From a virus, in the IMG/VR virus record IMGVR_UViG_3300037189_009414, positions 1 through 20,538 of that record: DNA of 20,538 bases; one strand, written 5' to 3'. Shown piece by piece: positions 1 to 6,135 of this stretch. The notes under the pieces were generated by a model. It was not told where the DNA came from and did not search any database. It saw only the letters and a program-made list of their open reading frames with translations. Numbering within the stretch: position 1 is the first letter of the stretch; each line of letters opens with the position of its first letter. The position numbers and the translations under genes were made by a program.

Positions 1-111
1 GAAGCGTTGGAAAAACTTTCGTGTAACTGCACTTCAAATTGCGATTGGGATTTTGACGGCGAAATTTGTCCGTCATGGGTTGCCCGTGCCGCACTAAAGG
101 GAGATAAGTAA
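1..111 (+). CDS. C-terminal end of an unidentified small protein (partial)
   Basis: An open frame enters from the left edge and ends at the TAA at 109-111, giving 36 residues. The TAA overlaps the next ATG by one base (TAATG), which suggests translational coupling. The tail has four cysteines (C8, C10, C14 and C23 of the visible part) in a CNC...C...C pattern, followed by a basic helix-like end. A small metal-binding protein is possible, but no family is recognised. The start lies outside the window. Confidence 0.55.
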   Translation, partial: EALEKLSCNCTSNCDWDFDGEICPSWVARAALKGDK

Positions 112-350
112 TGCGATTAAATGCGGATGGTTTTGAAGAGGCGTTTATTGGAATTGGAATGCAATTCAACCGTGATTTGTCTGTTTACGATTGGGATAAA
201 TGCATTGAGATTTTGATGAAACGTGATGACATGGAATACGATGAAGCGGTCGAATTCATGGAATTCAATGTCATTGGAGCGTGGGTTGGTGATCACACGC
301 CAGTTTTTGTAAAATTGGGTGATGGATTAAACGAATTGGAAGGGGAATAA
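111..350 (+). CDS. Conserved small phage protein of unknown function (79 aa)
   Basis: Acidic 79-residue protein. The second half (EAVEFMEFNVIGAWVGDHTP, residues about 45-64) strongly resembles a small protein seen in many unrelated phages, where the EF-NV-GAWVG-TP-FV pattern is conserved; that is recall, not a search. No role is known to me. It starts at the TAATG junction with the upstream gene, and its stop is one base before the next gene at 352, so it sits inside a compact plus-strand operon. No signal peptide or membrane segment is visible. Confidence 0.75.
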   Translation: MRLNADGFEEAFIGIGMQFNRDLSVYDWDKCIEILMKRDDMEYDEAVEFMEFNVIGAWVGDHTPVFVKLGDGLNELEGE

Positions 351-351
351 A

Positions 352-690
352 ATGAAATTTGGGATAGTTTTTTTGTTATTCGCGAGCATTTCCGTGAGTT
401 CAATTGCGCGAGCGGAACAAATTTCAATTATCTGTAAAACTGAGGACACGAAAGAATTTATTGATATTGTCGCAAAAAGTGAAAGAACGAATGATGTTCT
501 TGTCCAATTCAATGGTGGTAAATTCTTTGATGGGTTTTCATCTTTTGAAGATCCGATATTTAAAGTTATCATTCCATTTGACGATGGAACAGCTTTAATC
601 GCTTATAATGTTGAAACGCAAAAAGGCGGCGTTATCACGACGTTATCGAAAGATCGTCAATTCCATAAATTGGAATGCGCGTTTCGATGA
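352..690 (+). CDS. Small exported protein with Sec signal peptide (112 aa)
   Basis: Residues 1-21 form a typical Sec signal peptide: a basic start, a hydrophobic core (FGIVFLLFASISV) and an ARA cleavage site before EQ. The mature part is about 91 residues and has exactly two cysteines, C28 near its start and C109 near its end, which could form a disulfide in the periplasm. The family is not recognised. The ATG follows the GGGGAATAA end of the previous gene, which provides the Shine-Dalgarno. It lies directly upstream of a two-helix membrane protein and an exported muralytic enzyme, so a part in lysis or envelope interaction is a fair guess from context only. It has no lipobox, so it is not an obvious o-spanin. 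Confidence 0.75.
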   Translation: MKFGIVFLLFASISVSSIARAEQISIICKTEDTKEFIDIVAKSERTNDVLVQFNGGKFFDGFSSFEDPIFKVIIPFDDGTALIAYNVETQKGGVITTLSKDRQFHKLECAFR

Positions 691-896
691 AAAGTTTAAT
701 TTATGCGATCACAATGAATATCGCTTTGATGTCAATGTGTTGCATGATTTACCTCGTCGCGAGTCCAATAGCGATGTTAATTAAAGAAAAACTTGCATCT
801 AAGTTGGACAAATTGATCAATGTGGTGTTATTCTTCCAATTGTCATGGATCTTCGCGCTGTGCGTGGATCTGTTTTTATTGTGGGTGACAAAATGA
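687..896 (+). CDS. Two-helix membrane protein, holin candidate (69 aa)
   Basis: The protein has two predicted membrane segments, about residues 4-28 and 44-66, separated by a short charged linker (KEKLASKLDK). This size and topology fit a class II-type holin. An ATG at 675 would add four residues, but the ATG at 687 forms the usual ATGA overlap with the upstream stop (688-690), so it is preferred. It stands ten bases before an exported lytic transglycosylase, as expected for a holin-endolysin pair. Holins share little sequence, so the call rests on topology and position. A general small inner-membrane protein remains possible. Confidence 0.6.
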   Translation: MKSLIYAITMNIALMSMCCMIYLVASPIAMLIKEKLASKLDKLINVVLFFQLSWIFALCVDLFLLWVTK

Positions 897-905
897 GGAT
901 CGTGA

Positions 906-1307
906 ATGAAAGCAATTTTCTTCGCAACGCTGTTGGCGGTATCGCCCGCATGCGCATCCGATGTTGATACGTTATTGAATGAAGCGGCTCGACGTCACAA
1001 TATCCCGCCCGAAATTATCAGGGCAGTAGCACACATTGAAAGTACGAAAAGATGCGGTCTCAAAGACGGGCCACACCGTGGCATTATGCAAGTCAGCAGA
1101 GCCACAGCGAAAGAGGTTGGATATCCTTGGCCATTCAAGAACTGTTTCGAAGAGATCGAAGCGGGTGCGATTTATCTCAGGAAAGCATTAGACCGTGGCG
1201 GCGAGGATTGCGATGGCATTTCCCTTTACAATACGGGAACTTACGCAAAGCCAAGATGTACCGCATACGGCAGGAAAGTAATCGCAGCGATGAGGCGCGG
1301 AGTTTAG
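906..1307 (+). CDS. Exported lytic transglycosylase / endolysin (SLT-lysozyme fold)
   Basis: 133-residue peptidoglycan-cleaving enzyme. Residues 1-17 are a signal peptide ending ACA before SD. The mature part shows the soluble lytic transglycosylase signature: HIES with the likely catalytic Glu45, GIMQV at 59-63 and YNTG at 108-111. Such enzymes cleave the MurNAc-GlcNAc bond, forming 1,6-anhydro-MurNAc. Four mature cysteines (C50, C80, C102, C118) could make two disulfides, consistent with a periplasmic site. A GAGGA Shine-Dalgarno lies in the end of the holin-like gene, about seven bases upstream. The mature protein is close to a bare catalytic domain, which fits a phage endolysin reaching the wall by Sec export. 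A virion-associated or entry role is less likely given its neighbours. Confidence 0.88.
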   Translation: MKAIFFATLLAVSPACASDVDTLLNEAARRHNIPPEIIRAVAHIESTKRCGLKDGPHRGIMQVSRATAKEVGYPWPFKNCFEEIEAGAIYLRKALDRGGEDCDGISLYNTGTYAKPRCTAYGRKVIAAMRRGV

Positions 1308-1317
1308 GAGATGAATG

Positions 1318-1536
1318 ATGCATGTCACTAAATTTATTATTGAAGAACGAACGCAATACAAGGGTTTAACGAGATTGGTTGAGCATAAAGAATTTGCGGC
1401 TTACGTGGAGAACAAGCCGCACATCCAAGGAATTGGAGATTCAATGCTTGAGGCGTTGGTTAAGTTAGATGTGCAATTGGATTTTCTTTACGGTGATCCA
1501 ACTGATCAATTGTTCTCAAATCCACGCCGGAATTAA
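1318..1536 (+). CDS. Small protein, weakly HicB-like (72 aa)
   Basis: Two in-frame ATGs are available, at 1315 and 1318. AGGAG at 1306-1310 is seven bases from the second, so 1318 is chosen. The middle of the protein (EFAAYVENKPHIQGIGDSML) followed by EALVKL loosely recalls the HicB-type fold, in which a strand with a G-DS/T turn precedes an EAL helix. No HicA-like toxin is next to it, so an antitoxin role is not supported. It sits between the lysozyme-like gene and the primase region and is probably co-transcribed. Function unknown. Confidence 0.65.
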   Translation: MHVTKFIIEERTQYKGLTRLVEHKEFAAYVENKPHIQGIGDSMLEALVKLDVQLDFLYGDPTDQLFSNPRRN

Positions 1537-1548
1537 GGAAATTGATTT

Positions 1549-1863
1549 ATGGACATTGCGGAGTGGGCAAGAACCAATCAGGTGAATCTTCGGTCAATGA
1601 CGGCGGGTTCGCAAAAAGTTAAATGTCCGAAATGCAGTTCTGTTCGGAAAAATGGTAGCGATCCGTGCCTCTCAGTCCGGATCGACAATACTGGAATCGG
1701 GTGGCGTTGCCACCATTGTGGATGGTCGGGAGGCCAGTTTAATGACGCGCATAGGGAAAATACACGCAAAGTTTTTGGAAGACAGGCATCTGAACGTCCA
1801 AGCGGCGGCGGATATGGGCATTTACAGCGGCTCGCAAGATCAGGATGGCAATGTCAATCCTGA
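1549..1863 (+). CDS. Zinc-binding domain of a T7 gp4-like primase, in a separate frame
   Basis: 104 residues. Residues 26-29 (CPKC) and 54-57 (CHHC, followed by GWSGG) form the zinc ribbon found at the N-terminus of T7 gp4-like primase-helicases, where it recognises the primer start site. Residues 1-62 look like real protein. The tail from about residue 63 is the out-of-frame reading of the downstream TOPRIM-helicase and has no family features. The rest of the enzyme lies one base over, in the +1 frame. The reading could be a free zinc-finger protein, the front half of a +1 frameshift product, or one half of a gene broken by an indel or assembly error. Start: ATG preceded by AAGGA about nine bases upstream. 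Confidence 0.7.
   Translation: MDIAEWARTNQVNLRSMTAGSQKVKCPKCSSVRKNGSDPCLSVRIDNTGIGWRCHHCGWSGGQFNDAHRENTRKVFGRQASERPSGGGYGHLQRLARSGWQCQS
1728..1733 (+). promoter_or_regulatory. Internal Shine-Dalgarno (GGGAGG) for the helicase start
   Basis: GGGAGG lies eight bases before the ATG at 1742, inside the end of the zinc-finger coding sequence. This is ideal spacing and decides the start of the TOPRIM-helicase reading frame. It matches the way T7 makes its short gp4B form from an internal start. Confidence 0.6.
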
Positions 1864-3238
1864 CATCGAAGGCAAGATTCTCGTCATGCCGTTCATTCGT
1901 GGCGGCAAAGAAGTCGGCGCGAAATATCGCGGCCCGAATAAAACGTTCTGGCAAAAAAAGGGCGGGGAGAAGGTCTTCTTCAATTCCGACGTATTGGATG
2001 ATCTCGCGCTCACGAAGGGGGACGCGGCATTGGTCATTACGGAAGGAGAATTGGACGCGGTCGCGGTCGCTGCGGCGGGTTATCCTTTTGTCGTATCTGT
2101 CCCAGATGGTGCGCCACCAGCGCGGGACGGGGAAGGCAAACTGATCAATGTCCCAAAGGGGACGGACGATATCGATCCCGAAACCGACACGAAATTTTCC
2201 TACCTTTTGGGAGAGTGGGATCGGCTCGCGAAAATCAAACGGATCGTCATCGCGACAGATGGGGATGAGGCGGGACAGAGACTGGCTCAAGAACTCATTA
2301 GGAGGCTCGACAGGGCGCGTTGCTCGTTCGTGACCTACCCAGAGGGGTGCAAGGACGCGAATGACGTTCTGAAGGCCGCAGGAAGCGCGGGAATCCACGC
2401 CCTGATCGAAGGGGCAAAGCCGTATCCAATCGACGGCCTGTATAAAATGGATGATTTCCCCGACACGGGGGCAATCCAAACCTATTCTACTGGCTTCCCA
2501 ATGTTGGACGATTACGCGAAACCATATCTCGGCGCGTTTATGGTCGTGGGCGGTTTCCCTGGTCATGGGAAATCCACTTGGACAATGCAATTAGCCGCCA
2601 ATATGGCTCGAATGCATAAATGGAATATCGCGGTCGCGTCGTTTGAAATGCAGATTGTGCCATACGTCACTGACGCATTAATGGGCGCATTTTTTGGCGG
2701 CAACATTCGTTACGCGGCCCCTTCCACGCGGCTGTCAGCGAGGCAATTTGTCAATCAGCGGTTTACGTTCATCGCGCCGAATCGGGCGGATTTTGAGACT
2801 GAGCATGATATCGATTGGCTCATTGATAAAATGCAGACGGCTGTCGTTCGCGAAGGCGTTAAAATGGTTTTAATCGATCCATTCAATGAAATTGAGCATC
2901 GCAAGCGGTCGGACGAATCAACAACGGAATATATTGGTCGAGCAATTCGCAAGTTAAAGAGTTTTGCTCATGAATTCAATGTCTTAGTTTGTGTCGTCGT
3001 TCATCCTACTAAAGCGTCGTCTCAAATGGATAGTGAGGATTTGGGATTGTATAATCTCGCGGATTCGAGCCATTGGGCCAATAAAGCAGATATTGGCATT
3101 ATTGTCGGTCGTCTTGGAAATCCGCAAATTGACACGTTGACGGGGATTTACGTCAAGAAAATCCGGTATCAACCGGACGCGGGGCAATTGGGAATGACGA
3201 CATTGAATTTTGATAAATCGACAAGATTGTTTTCGTGA
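1742..3238 (+). CDS. TOPRIM primase - DnaB-type replicative helicase (T7 gp4-like)
   Basis: 498 residues from the ATG at 1742. The N-terminal part carries a TOPRIM domain with TEGELDA (Glu101) and ATDGDEAG (Asp173, Asp175), the metal-binding residues for primer synthesis. The C-terminal RecA-like helicase has Walker A GFPGHGKST (271-279), Walker B-like MVLID (375-379) and VVVHPTK (His421). It would unwind the replication fork and, with a zinc domain, prime the lagging strand. The frame is open upstream to an ATG at 1652, but those 30 residues are the zinc-finger DNA read out of frame, so the start at 1742 is preferred. The zinc domain is supplied, if at all, from the other frame. It is followed by a strong terminator, making it the last gene of this operon. 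No DNA polymerase is in the window. Confidence 0.9.
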   Translation: MTRIGKIHAKFLEDRHLNVQAAADMGIYSGSQDQDGNVNPDIEGKILVMPFIRGGKEVGAKYRGPNKTFWQKKGGEKVFFNSDVLDDLALTKGDAALVITEGELDAVAVAAAGYPFVVSVPDGAPPARDGEGKLINVPKGTDDIDPETDTKFSYLLGEWDRLAKIKRIVIATDGDEAGQRLAQELIRRLDRARCSFVTYPEGCKDANDVLKAAGSAGIHALIEGAKPYPIDGLYKMDDFPDTGAIQTYSTGFPMLDDYAKPYLGAFMVVGGFPGHGKSTWTMQLAANMARMHKWNIAVASFEMQIVPYVTDALMGAFFGGNIRYAAPSTRLSARQFVNQRFTFIAPNRADFETEHDIDWLIDKMQTAVVREGVKMVLIDPFNEIEHRKRSDESTTEYIGRAIRKLKSFAHEFNVLVCVVVHPTKASSQMDSEDLGLYNLADSSHWANKADIGIIVGRLGNPQIDTLTGIYVKKIRYQPDAGQLGMTTLNFDKSTRLFS

Positions 3239-3246
3239 GATAGAAT

Positions 3247-3286
3247 AGGGCATCCCGCGTGTCCCTCCCACAGGCGGGATGACCCT
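3247..3286 (+). other. Hairpin just after the helicase stop
   Basis: AGGGCATCCCGC (3247-3258) pairs with GCGGGATG (3274-3281) plus CCCT (3283-3286), with one bulged A and a 15-base loop. No T-run follows, so it is not a complete intrinsic terminator. It may protect the 3' end of the message or pause transcription ahead of the terminator at 3325. Confidence 0.55.
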
Positions 3287-3324
3287 GTTCCTGATGCTTT
3301 TGAATGCGTCAGTTGAGCAGGATC

Positions 3325-3360
3325 GGGGGCCGAGTTTCTTCCCTTCTCGGCCCCCTTTTT
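3325..3360 (+). terminator. Rho-independent terminator of the replication operon
   Basis: A perfect ten-base stem, GGGGGCCGAG (3325-3334) with CTCGGCCCCC (3346-3355), has an 11-base pyrimidine loop and is followed by five T. It ends plus-strand transcription before the convergent minus-strand cassette. Confidence 0.92.
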
Positions 3361-3435
3361 CCTTTGCTCCGCAATGGTTTTGTGCTACATTTGTTCTGTT
3401 CTGATTCGGCTGTTTGATATCGTATTCAGTTGTGA

Positions 3436-3465
3436 CAGGGGCGGATTTGTCAGCGTCCGCCCCTG
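3436..3465 (-). terminator. Hairpin at the end of the minus-strand cassette
   Basis: A perfect ten-base stem, CAGGGGCGGA (3436-3445) with TCCGCCCCTG (3456-3465), lies four bases beyond the stop of the last minus-strand gene. No U-run follows on either strand, so termination would be weak or factor-dependent. The position suggests a 3'-end hairpin of this operon. Confidence 0.55.
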
Positions 3466-3469
3466 ACCA

Positions 3470-3700
3470 TCAAATTTGTGATTTTCCGTCCGCCAATGGA
3501 TTCATTGGAGCCACAGTTTCCGCATTAAAATTAATATCCGCGTGTCCGTTATCCTCATCCCAGAAATCAATAGGATGAGGCTCAAATATCGGGACGCGTT
3601 CGCTATCCGCCATATTGAACCCGAAAATTAGGGTGTCACGTGGCAATTGCTCCAATGCGTTAATCAATTTGGCGGCGGTTATGCCTTTTCGCTCGGTCAT
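3470..3700 (-). CDS. Small phage protein of unknown function (76 aa)
   Basis: Acidic 76-residue protein. Its N-terminal helix (TAAKLINALEQLPRDT) followed by a hydrophobic strand resembles a common type of short phage protein that starts with an LI-AL--LP-D pattern; no function is known for these. The ATG overlaps the upstream stop as ATGA (3697-3700), so translation is coupled. It is the last gene of the five-gene minus-strand cassette. Confidence 0.7.
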   Translation of the reverse strand: MTERKGITAAKLINALEQLPRDTLIFGFNMADSERVPIFEPHPIDFWDEDNGHADINFNAETVAPMNPLADGKSQI

Positions 3701-3885
3701 GGTTTCGGTTCCTTTATTTCTTTTTTAATCAAAACGACGTTTACTCTCTCGCAATCAGTGCAATAATTGTCGTCATAGACTGACACTAATTCCCAATCTT
3801 GGGTGTCCGTGTCCCATTCTACCCATGCATCGCGGACGACGTTTTCTGATCCGCAATGCGGGCAGCAAAATTTGATTTTTGTCAT
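3697..3885 (-). CDS. Small zinc-ribbon protein (62 aa)
   Basis: Two CxxC knuckles, C8PHC11 and C42TDC45, flank an acidic tryptophan-containing stretch (DAWVEWDTDTQDWELVSVYD), which makes a four-cysteine zinc ribbon. Short proteins of this build are frequent in proteobacterial phages and prophages and may bind nucleic acid or protein, but no member has a role I can name. The start has AGGGG about seven bases upstream. The stop overlaps the next start by four bases. Confidence 0.78.
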   Translation of the reverse strand: MTKIKFCCPHCGSENVVRDAWVEWDTDTQDWELVSVYDDNYCTDCERVNVVLIKKEIKEPKP

Positions 3886-3894
3886 TGTTTGCCC

Positions 3895-4164
3895 CTATTT
3901 CGGCATTTCGACGTTTAGAGCGGCGGCAATTTGTTTTGATATTTCCTCGGGCGAACCATAGACAATATGGAACCCCTCGGCCTTCAACCCGCCATCAATT
4001 CGCGCAATGTTCGGGATCGGGTTTTCGTCATGATATTTCTCATAAACGGTTTTGACCGTGAGATGCATTCCTTCACTGACGAAAAGGAAAATTATCCCGC
4101 CTCGTATCCAAGGTTGAGGGTGCGGGCCGCGTTGCACTGCATCATAGAATTTCAATAGTTTCAT
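3895..4164 (-). CDS. Hypothetical protein (89 aa)
   Basis: No family recognised. The N-terminal third holds a moderately hydrophobic strand region (GGIIFLFVSEG), too short and mixed for a clear membrane helix. The C-terminal part ends in a helix (SPEEISKQIAAALNV). AAGGGA lies seven bases before the ATG. It lies between the GP88-like gene (48-base gap containing a hairpin) and the zinc-ribbon gene (nine-base gap), so it is probably on the same transcript. Confidence 0.68.
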   Translation of the reverse strand: MKLLKFYDAVQRGPHPQPWIRGGIIFLFVSEGMHLTVKTVYEKYHDENPIPNIARIDGGLKAEGFHIVYGSPEEISKQIAAALNVEMPK

Positions 4165-4187
4165 GGTTTGATTCCCTTTGAGGATTA

Positions 4188-4208
4188 GGGCGGGTTTCCC
4201 CGACCCTT
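4188..4208 (-). other. Intercistronic hairpin after the GP88-like gene
   Basis: AGGGCGGG (4188-4195) pairs with CCCG (4200-4203) and CCCT (4205-4208) around one bulged A, with a four-base loop, three bases beyond the GP88-like stop. It has no U-run. It may tune the levels of the two halves of the operon. Confidence 0.45.
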
Positions 4209-4211
4209 GGT

Positions 4212-4988
4212 TTACAGGCGGACGACAAAACCGGACGTATCGCGTTTGGCTTTATGTCCTTTCGGGGTTAATCCGACGATGACTCCCGCCGGATCTAGAA
4301 ACCGCAAATCGTGCTCGTCTCCGTTAATCACCTTCGAATGAAGAAAAGACTCGGGATGAGGTAAAACACCAAATACCACAGCACAAGAGACGCTTCGTGA
4401 GAGTAGAATTCTGGCGGTTTCATGGTTCGTTTCCGATACGCTAAATGTTAAATGGTAATTCGGCGGTAACGTCCGGTCGAACCGCCGAGCATTTTTTGTA
4501 TAGTCGAGGAATTGGATTTCAGGGAATGCCTCGAATATGTTTCGATATTTTTGCGCGGGAAATTCCCGCCCGAGAATTCCGGAAATCTTTTTGGCTACTG
4601 ATTCCGGAATTTCAAACGCTACGCCTTCAAATGCGATATCGGTCGAGCCATTCGGGCGGATCGCTGTTTTGAGTCCGGCGGCTTGCGCCTTCCGGTATAG
4701 TTTCGCGCAATGCAGGGCGAATTCAGACATGAACGCGCCGCGCTCTTTCATGAAATACCGCGCCTTATAAATCCGGCTTTGCTTCACCTTGCTCGAAATT
4801 GCGGCTTGTCCGCTATGTTCGCCAAGACAAAGGGAAATGCACCCTTTCGACGCGTGAGAACATAGGTTCCCGACGCCGCCCGCCTTATGGGGAGCCATAT
4901 AGTTGATCCCGTTAAGATATCCGAAACCGCCCGCTTTTATGGCTTTCGGGTTGTCATGGGATAAAAATTTCTCAAATCTCGGTTTCAT
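4212..4988 (-). CDS. GP88-family phage protein (mycobacteriophage L5 gp88-like)
   Basis: 258 residues. The order of motifs matches what I recall of the GP88 family: LS-DN-KA near the start, NLCSHASKGCISLCLG at 41-56, a charged helix with KARYFM, RPNGSTDIAFEG at about 112-123, LDYTKNARRFD near 160, PPNYHLTFSVSE near 175, and a C-terminal GLTPKGHKAKRDTSGFVV. The three cysteines C43, C50 and C54 (CX6CX3C), with glycines around them, look like a metal or Fe-S site; this is inference, and no activity of the family is known to me. Its start overlaps the upstream gene by 17 bases. It is the largest gene in the minus-strand cassette and probably its main product. Confidence 0.78.
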   Translation of the reverse strand: MKPRFEKFLSHDNPKAIKAGGFGYLNGINYMAPHKAGGVGNLCSHASKGCISLCLGEHSGQAAISSKVKQSRIYKARYFMKERGAFMSEFALHCAKLYRKAQAAGLKTAIRPNGSTDIAFEGVAFEIPESVAKKISGILGREFPAQKYRNIFEAFPEIQFLDYTKNARRFDRTLPPNYHLTFSVSETNHETARILLSRSVSCAVVFGVLPHPESFLHSKVINGDEHDLRFLDPAGVIVGLTPKGHKAKRDTSGFVVRL

Positions 4989-5163
4989 CTGTTTTCTCGT
5001 TTTCTGTTTTCAGGGTGAAATCAAACGCGGTTAAATCCCCGAATTCGACGCATTCGCGGAGAAATTCCAAAAAGTCATCCATCGCCTCGGATTCGGAATC
5101 CGCCCGAAAAGCATGATCGGGAAGTGTAACGACGTAGATTTGCGTGGGTTTGTTCGTTTTCAT
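4972..5163 (-). CDS. Small acidic protein leading the minus-strand cassette (63 aa)
   Basis: A short acidic protein: a strand (QIYVVTLPDHAF) followed by a helix (SESEAMDDFLEFLREC) and a charged, probably disordered tail (KTENEKTDETEI). Family not recognised. It is the first gene behind the minus-strand promoter at 5204-5232, and its end overlaps the GP88-like start by 17 bases. GGA sits almost on the ATG, and a second AAAGGA lies about 11 bases upstream, so initiation may be moderate. Confidence 0.65.
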   Translation of the reverse strand: MKTNKPTQIYVVTLPDHAFRADSESEAMDDFLEFLRECVEFGDLTAFDFTLKTENEKTDETEI

Positions 5164-5203
5164 TCCTTTTGATCCTTTAGAATAAAAAGAGATTAACGGG
5201 ATT

Positions 5204-5232
5204 AAAATAAGGATGCCCTATTGCATTGTCAA
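5204..5232 (-). promoter_or_regulatory. Sigma70-like promoter for the minus-strand cassette
   Basis: On the minus strand, TTGACA (5232-5227) is followed by a 17-base spacer and TATTTT (5209-5204). The -35 is a perfect consensus and the -10 matches four of six. The 5' end of the 63-aa gene is about 40 bases downstream. Host RNA polymerase would recognise this, as expected for an early operon. Confidence 0.75.
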
Positions 5233-5255
5233 GGAAAAGTTGATACATAATTGAG

Positions 5256-5298
5256 ACCGCCGGAATTAGGGCGGTTCAAATCAAAAAGGGTTCAAATC
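5256..5298 (+). promoter_or_regulatory. Leader of the DUF932 gene: hairpin plus direct repeat
   Basis: ACCGCC (5256-5261) pairs with GGCGGT (5270-5275). An 11-base direct repeat GGTTCAAATCA starts at 5273 and again at 5289, sixteen bases apart. The second copy overlaps the Shine-Dalgarno AAGGG (5286-5290) and runs into the ATG at 5299. This layout could bind a repressor or translational regulator; that is inference. Confidence 0.45.
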
Positions 5299-6102
5299 AT
5301 GTTGCAAGAAATATCGAATTTCCCGCTTTCGGTTTATTCAACCGAGCCGCATTTCTCACGTTCGCCAAAATCGTATCGTCATGTCACGTCGACGGAAATA
5401 ATCGACGCGATGCGCGACGCGGATTTCATCCCGACTCGGGTTTTTGAGAGGAAAACCCGAAAGGCGGATCGGTCCGGTTTTCAACGTCATGTCATGCGGT
5501 TCACGCATCAAAGGGATATCGAAAATCCGATCCGCGAAAACCGCCCTGAAATTGTGATTGTGAATTCCCATGACGGGACAAGCGCAATCGACGTAATGGC
5601 GGGCTTGTTTCGGATCGTCTGCTCGAATGGCCTAATTGCGCGATCCCATGATTTCGGATCGATCAAATTTCCGCATCGCGGGGATAATCTCACAAGCCGC
5701 GTGATCGAAGGGGTTTTCCGGATCGTCGAGGATATCCCGTTAATCGAAAGGCGGGTTGAGGAATTTTCCCGAATCGAACTTGATCCCGAAGAGATTATGG
5801 ATTTCGCATGGCGGGCGGCATCGATTCGATGGGGTAACGAATCCGAAATTAAGATCGATCCGGTTTCCCTTCTCACATATCGTCGGCGCGAGGATTTCGG
5901 GACTGACCTTTGGCGGGTTTTCAACCGAGTGCAAGAGAATCTCACAAAGGGGAAAATTCAGGTTATGAACCGAGAGCATGATCGGATCCGGACTTTGCGG
6001 GCGGTTCGGGGTGCGGAAAGGGATTTAGAGATTAATTCCAAACTGTGGGCTTTGGCGGATGAATTCGCGGGCGGGAAAATTTTAAGCGCGCCAAATGCCT
6101 GA
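5299..6102 (+). CDS. DUF932 family phage protein (267 aa)
   Basis: The motifs NSHDGTSA (89-96), GLFRIVCSNGL (102-112) and a following HRGDN are hallmarks of DUF932, a family of phage and plasmid proteins usually found among early genes and without a proven biochemical role. Reading upstream to a TTG at 5251 would add 16 residues through a hairpin. The ATG at 5299 has AAGGG eight bases before it and is chosen. It is a single-gene unit, diverging from the minus-strand cassette and ended by a terminator at 6136-6170. The second half is rich in Arg and Glu and helical. It is probably expressed early, given its place beside an early-type promoter. Confidence 0.88.
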   Translation: MLQEISNFPLSVYSTEPHFSRSPKSYRHVTSTEIIDAMRDADFIPTRVFERKTRKADRSGFQRHVMRFTHQRDIENPIRENRPEIVIVNSHDGTSAIDVMAGLFRIVCSNGLIARSHDFGSIKFPHRGDNLTSRVIEGVFRIVEDIPLIERRVEEFSRIELDPEEIMDFAWRAASIRWGNESEIKIDPVSLLTYRRREDFGTDLWRVFNRVQENLTKGKIQVMNREHDRIRTLRAVRGAERDLEINSKLWALADEFAGGKILSAPNA

Positions 6103-6135
6103 ATCCCATATAGGGGAATATATTGAATAAGGGGG

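Noticed and set aside
1318-1536. HicB-type antitoxin of a toxin-antitoxin pair
   Set aside because: There is no HicA-like partner beside it and the likeness covers only a short stretch.
1739-2590. Long minus-strand open frame (283 aa) inside the helicase gene
   Set aside because: It is antisense to a protein with clear TOPRIM and Walker motifs, shows no motif or ribosome site, and reads as Arg/Phe/Ile-rich shadow sequence.
5251-5298. TTG start giving a 283-aa DUF932 protein
   Set aside because: The extra 16 residues cover a hairpin and direct repeat, and the ATG at 5299 has a proper Shine-Dalgarno.
5273-5298. GGTTCAAATC copies as tRNA T-loops
   Set aside because: No acceptor, D-arm or anticodon stem can be formed around either copy.
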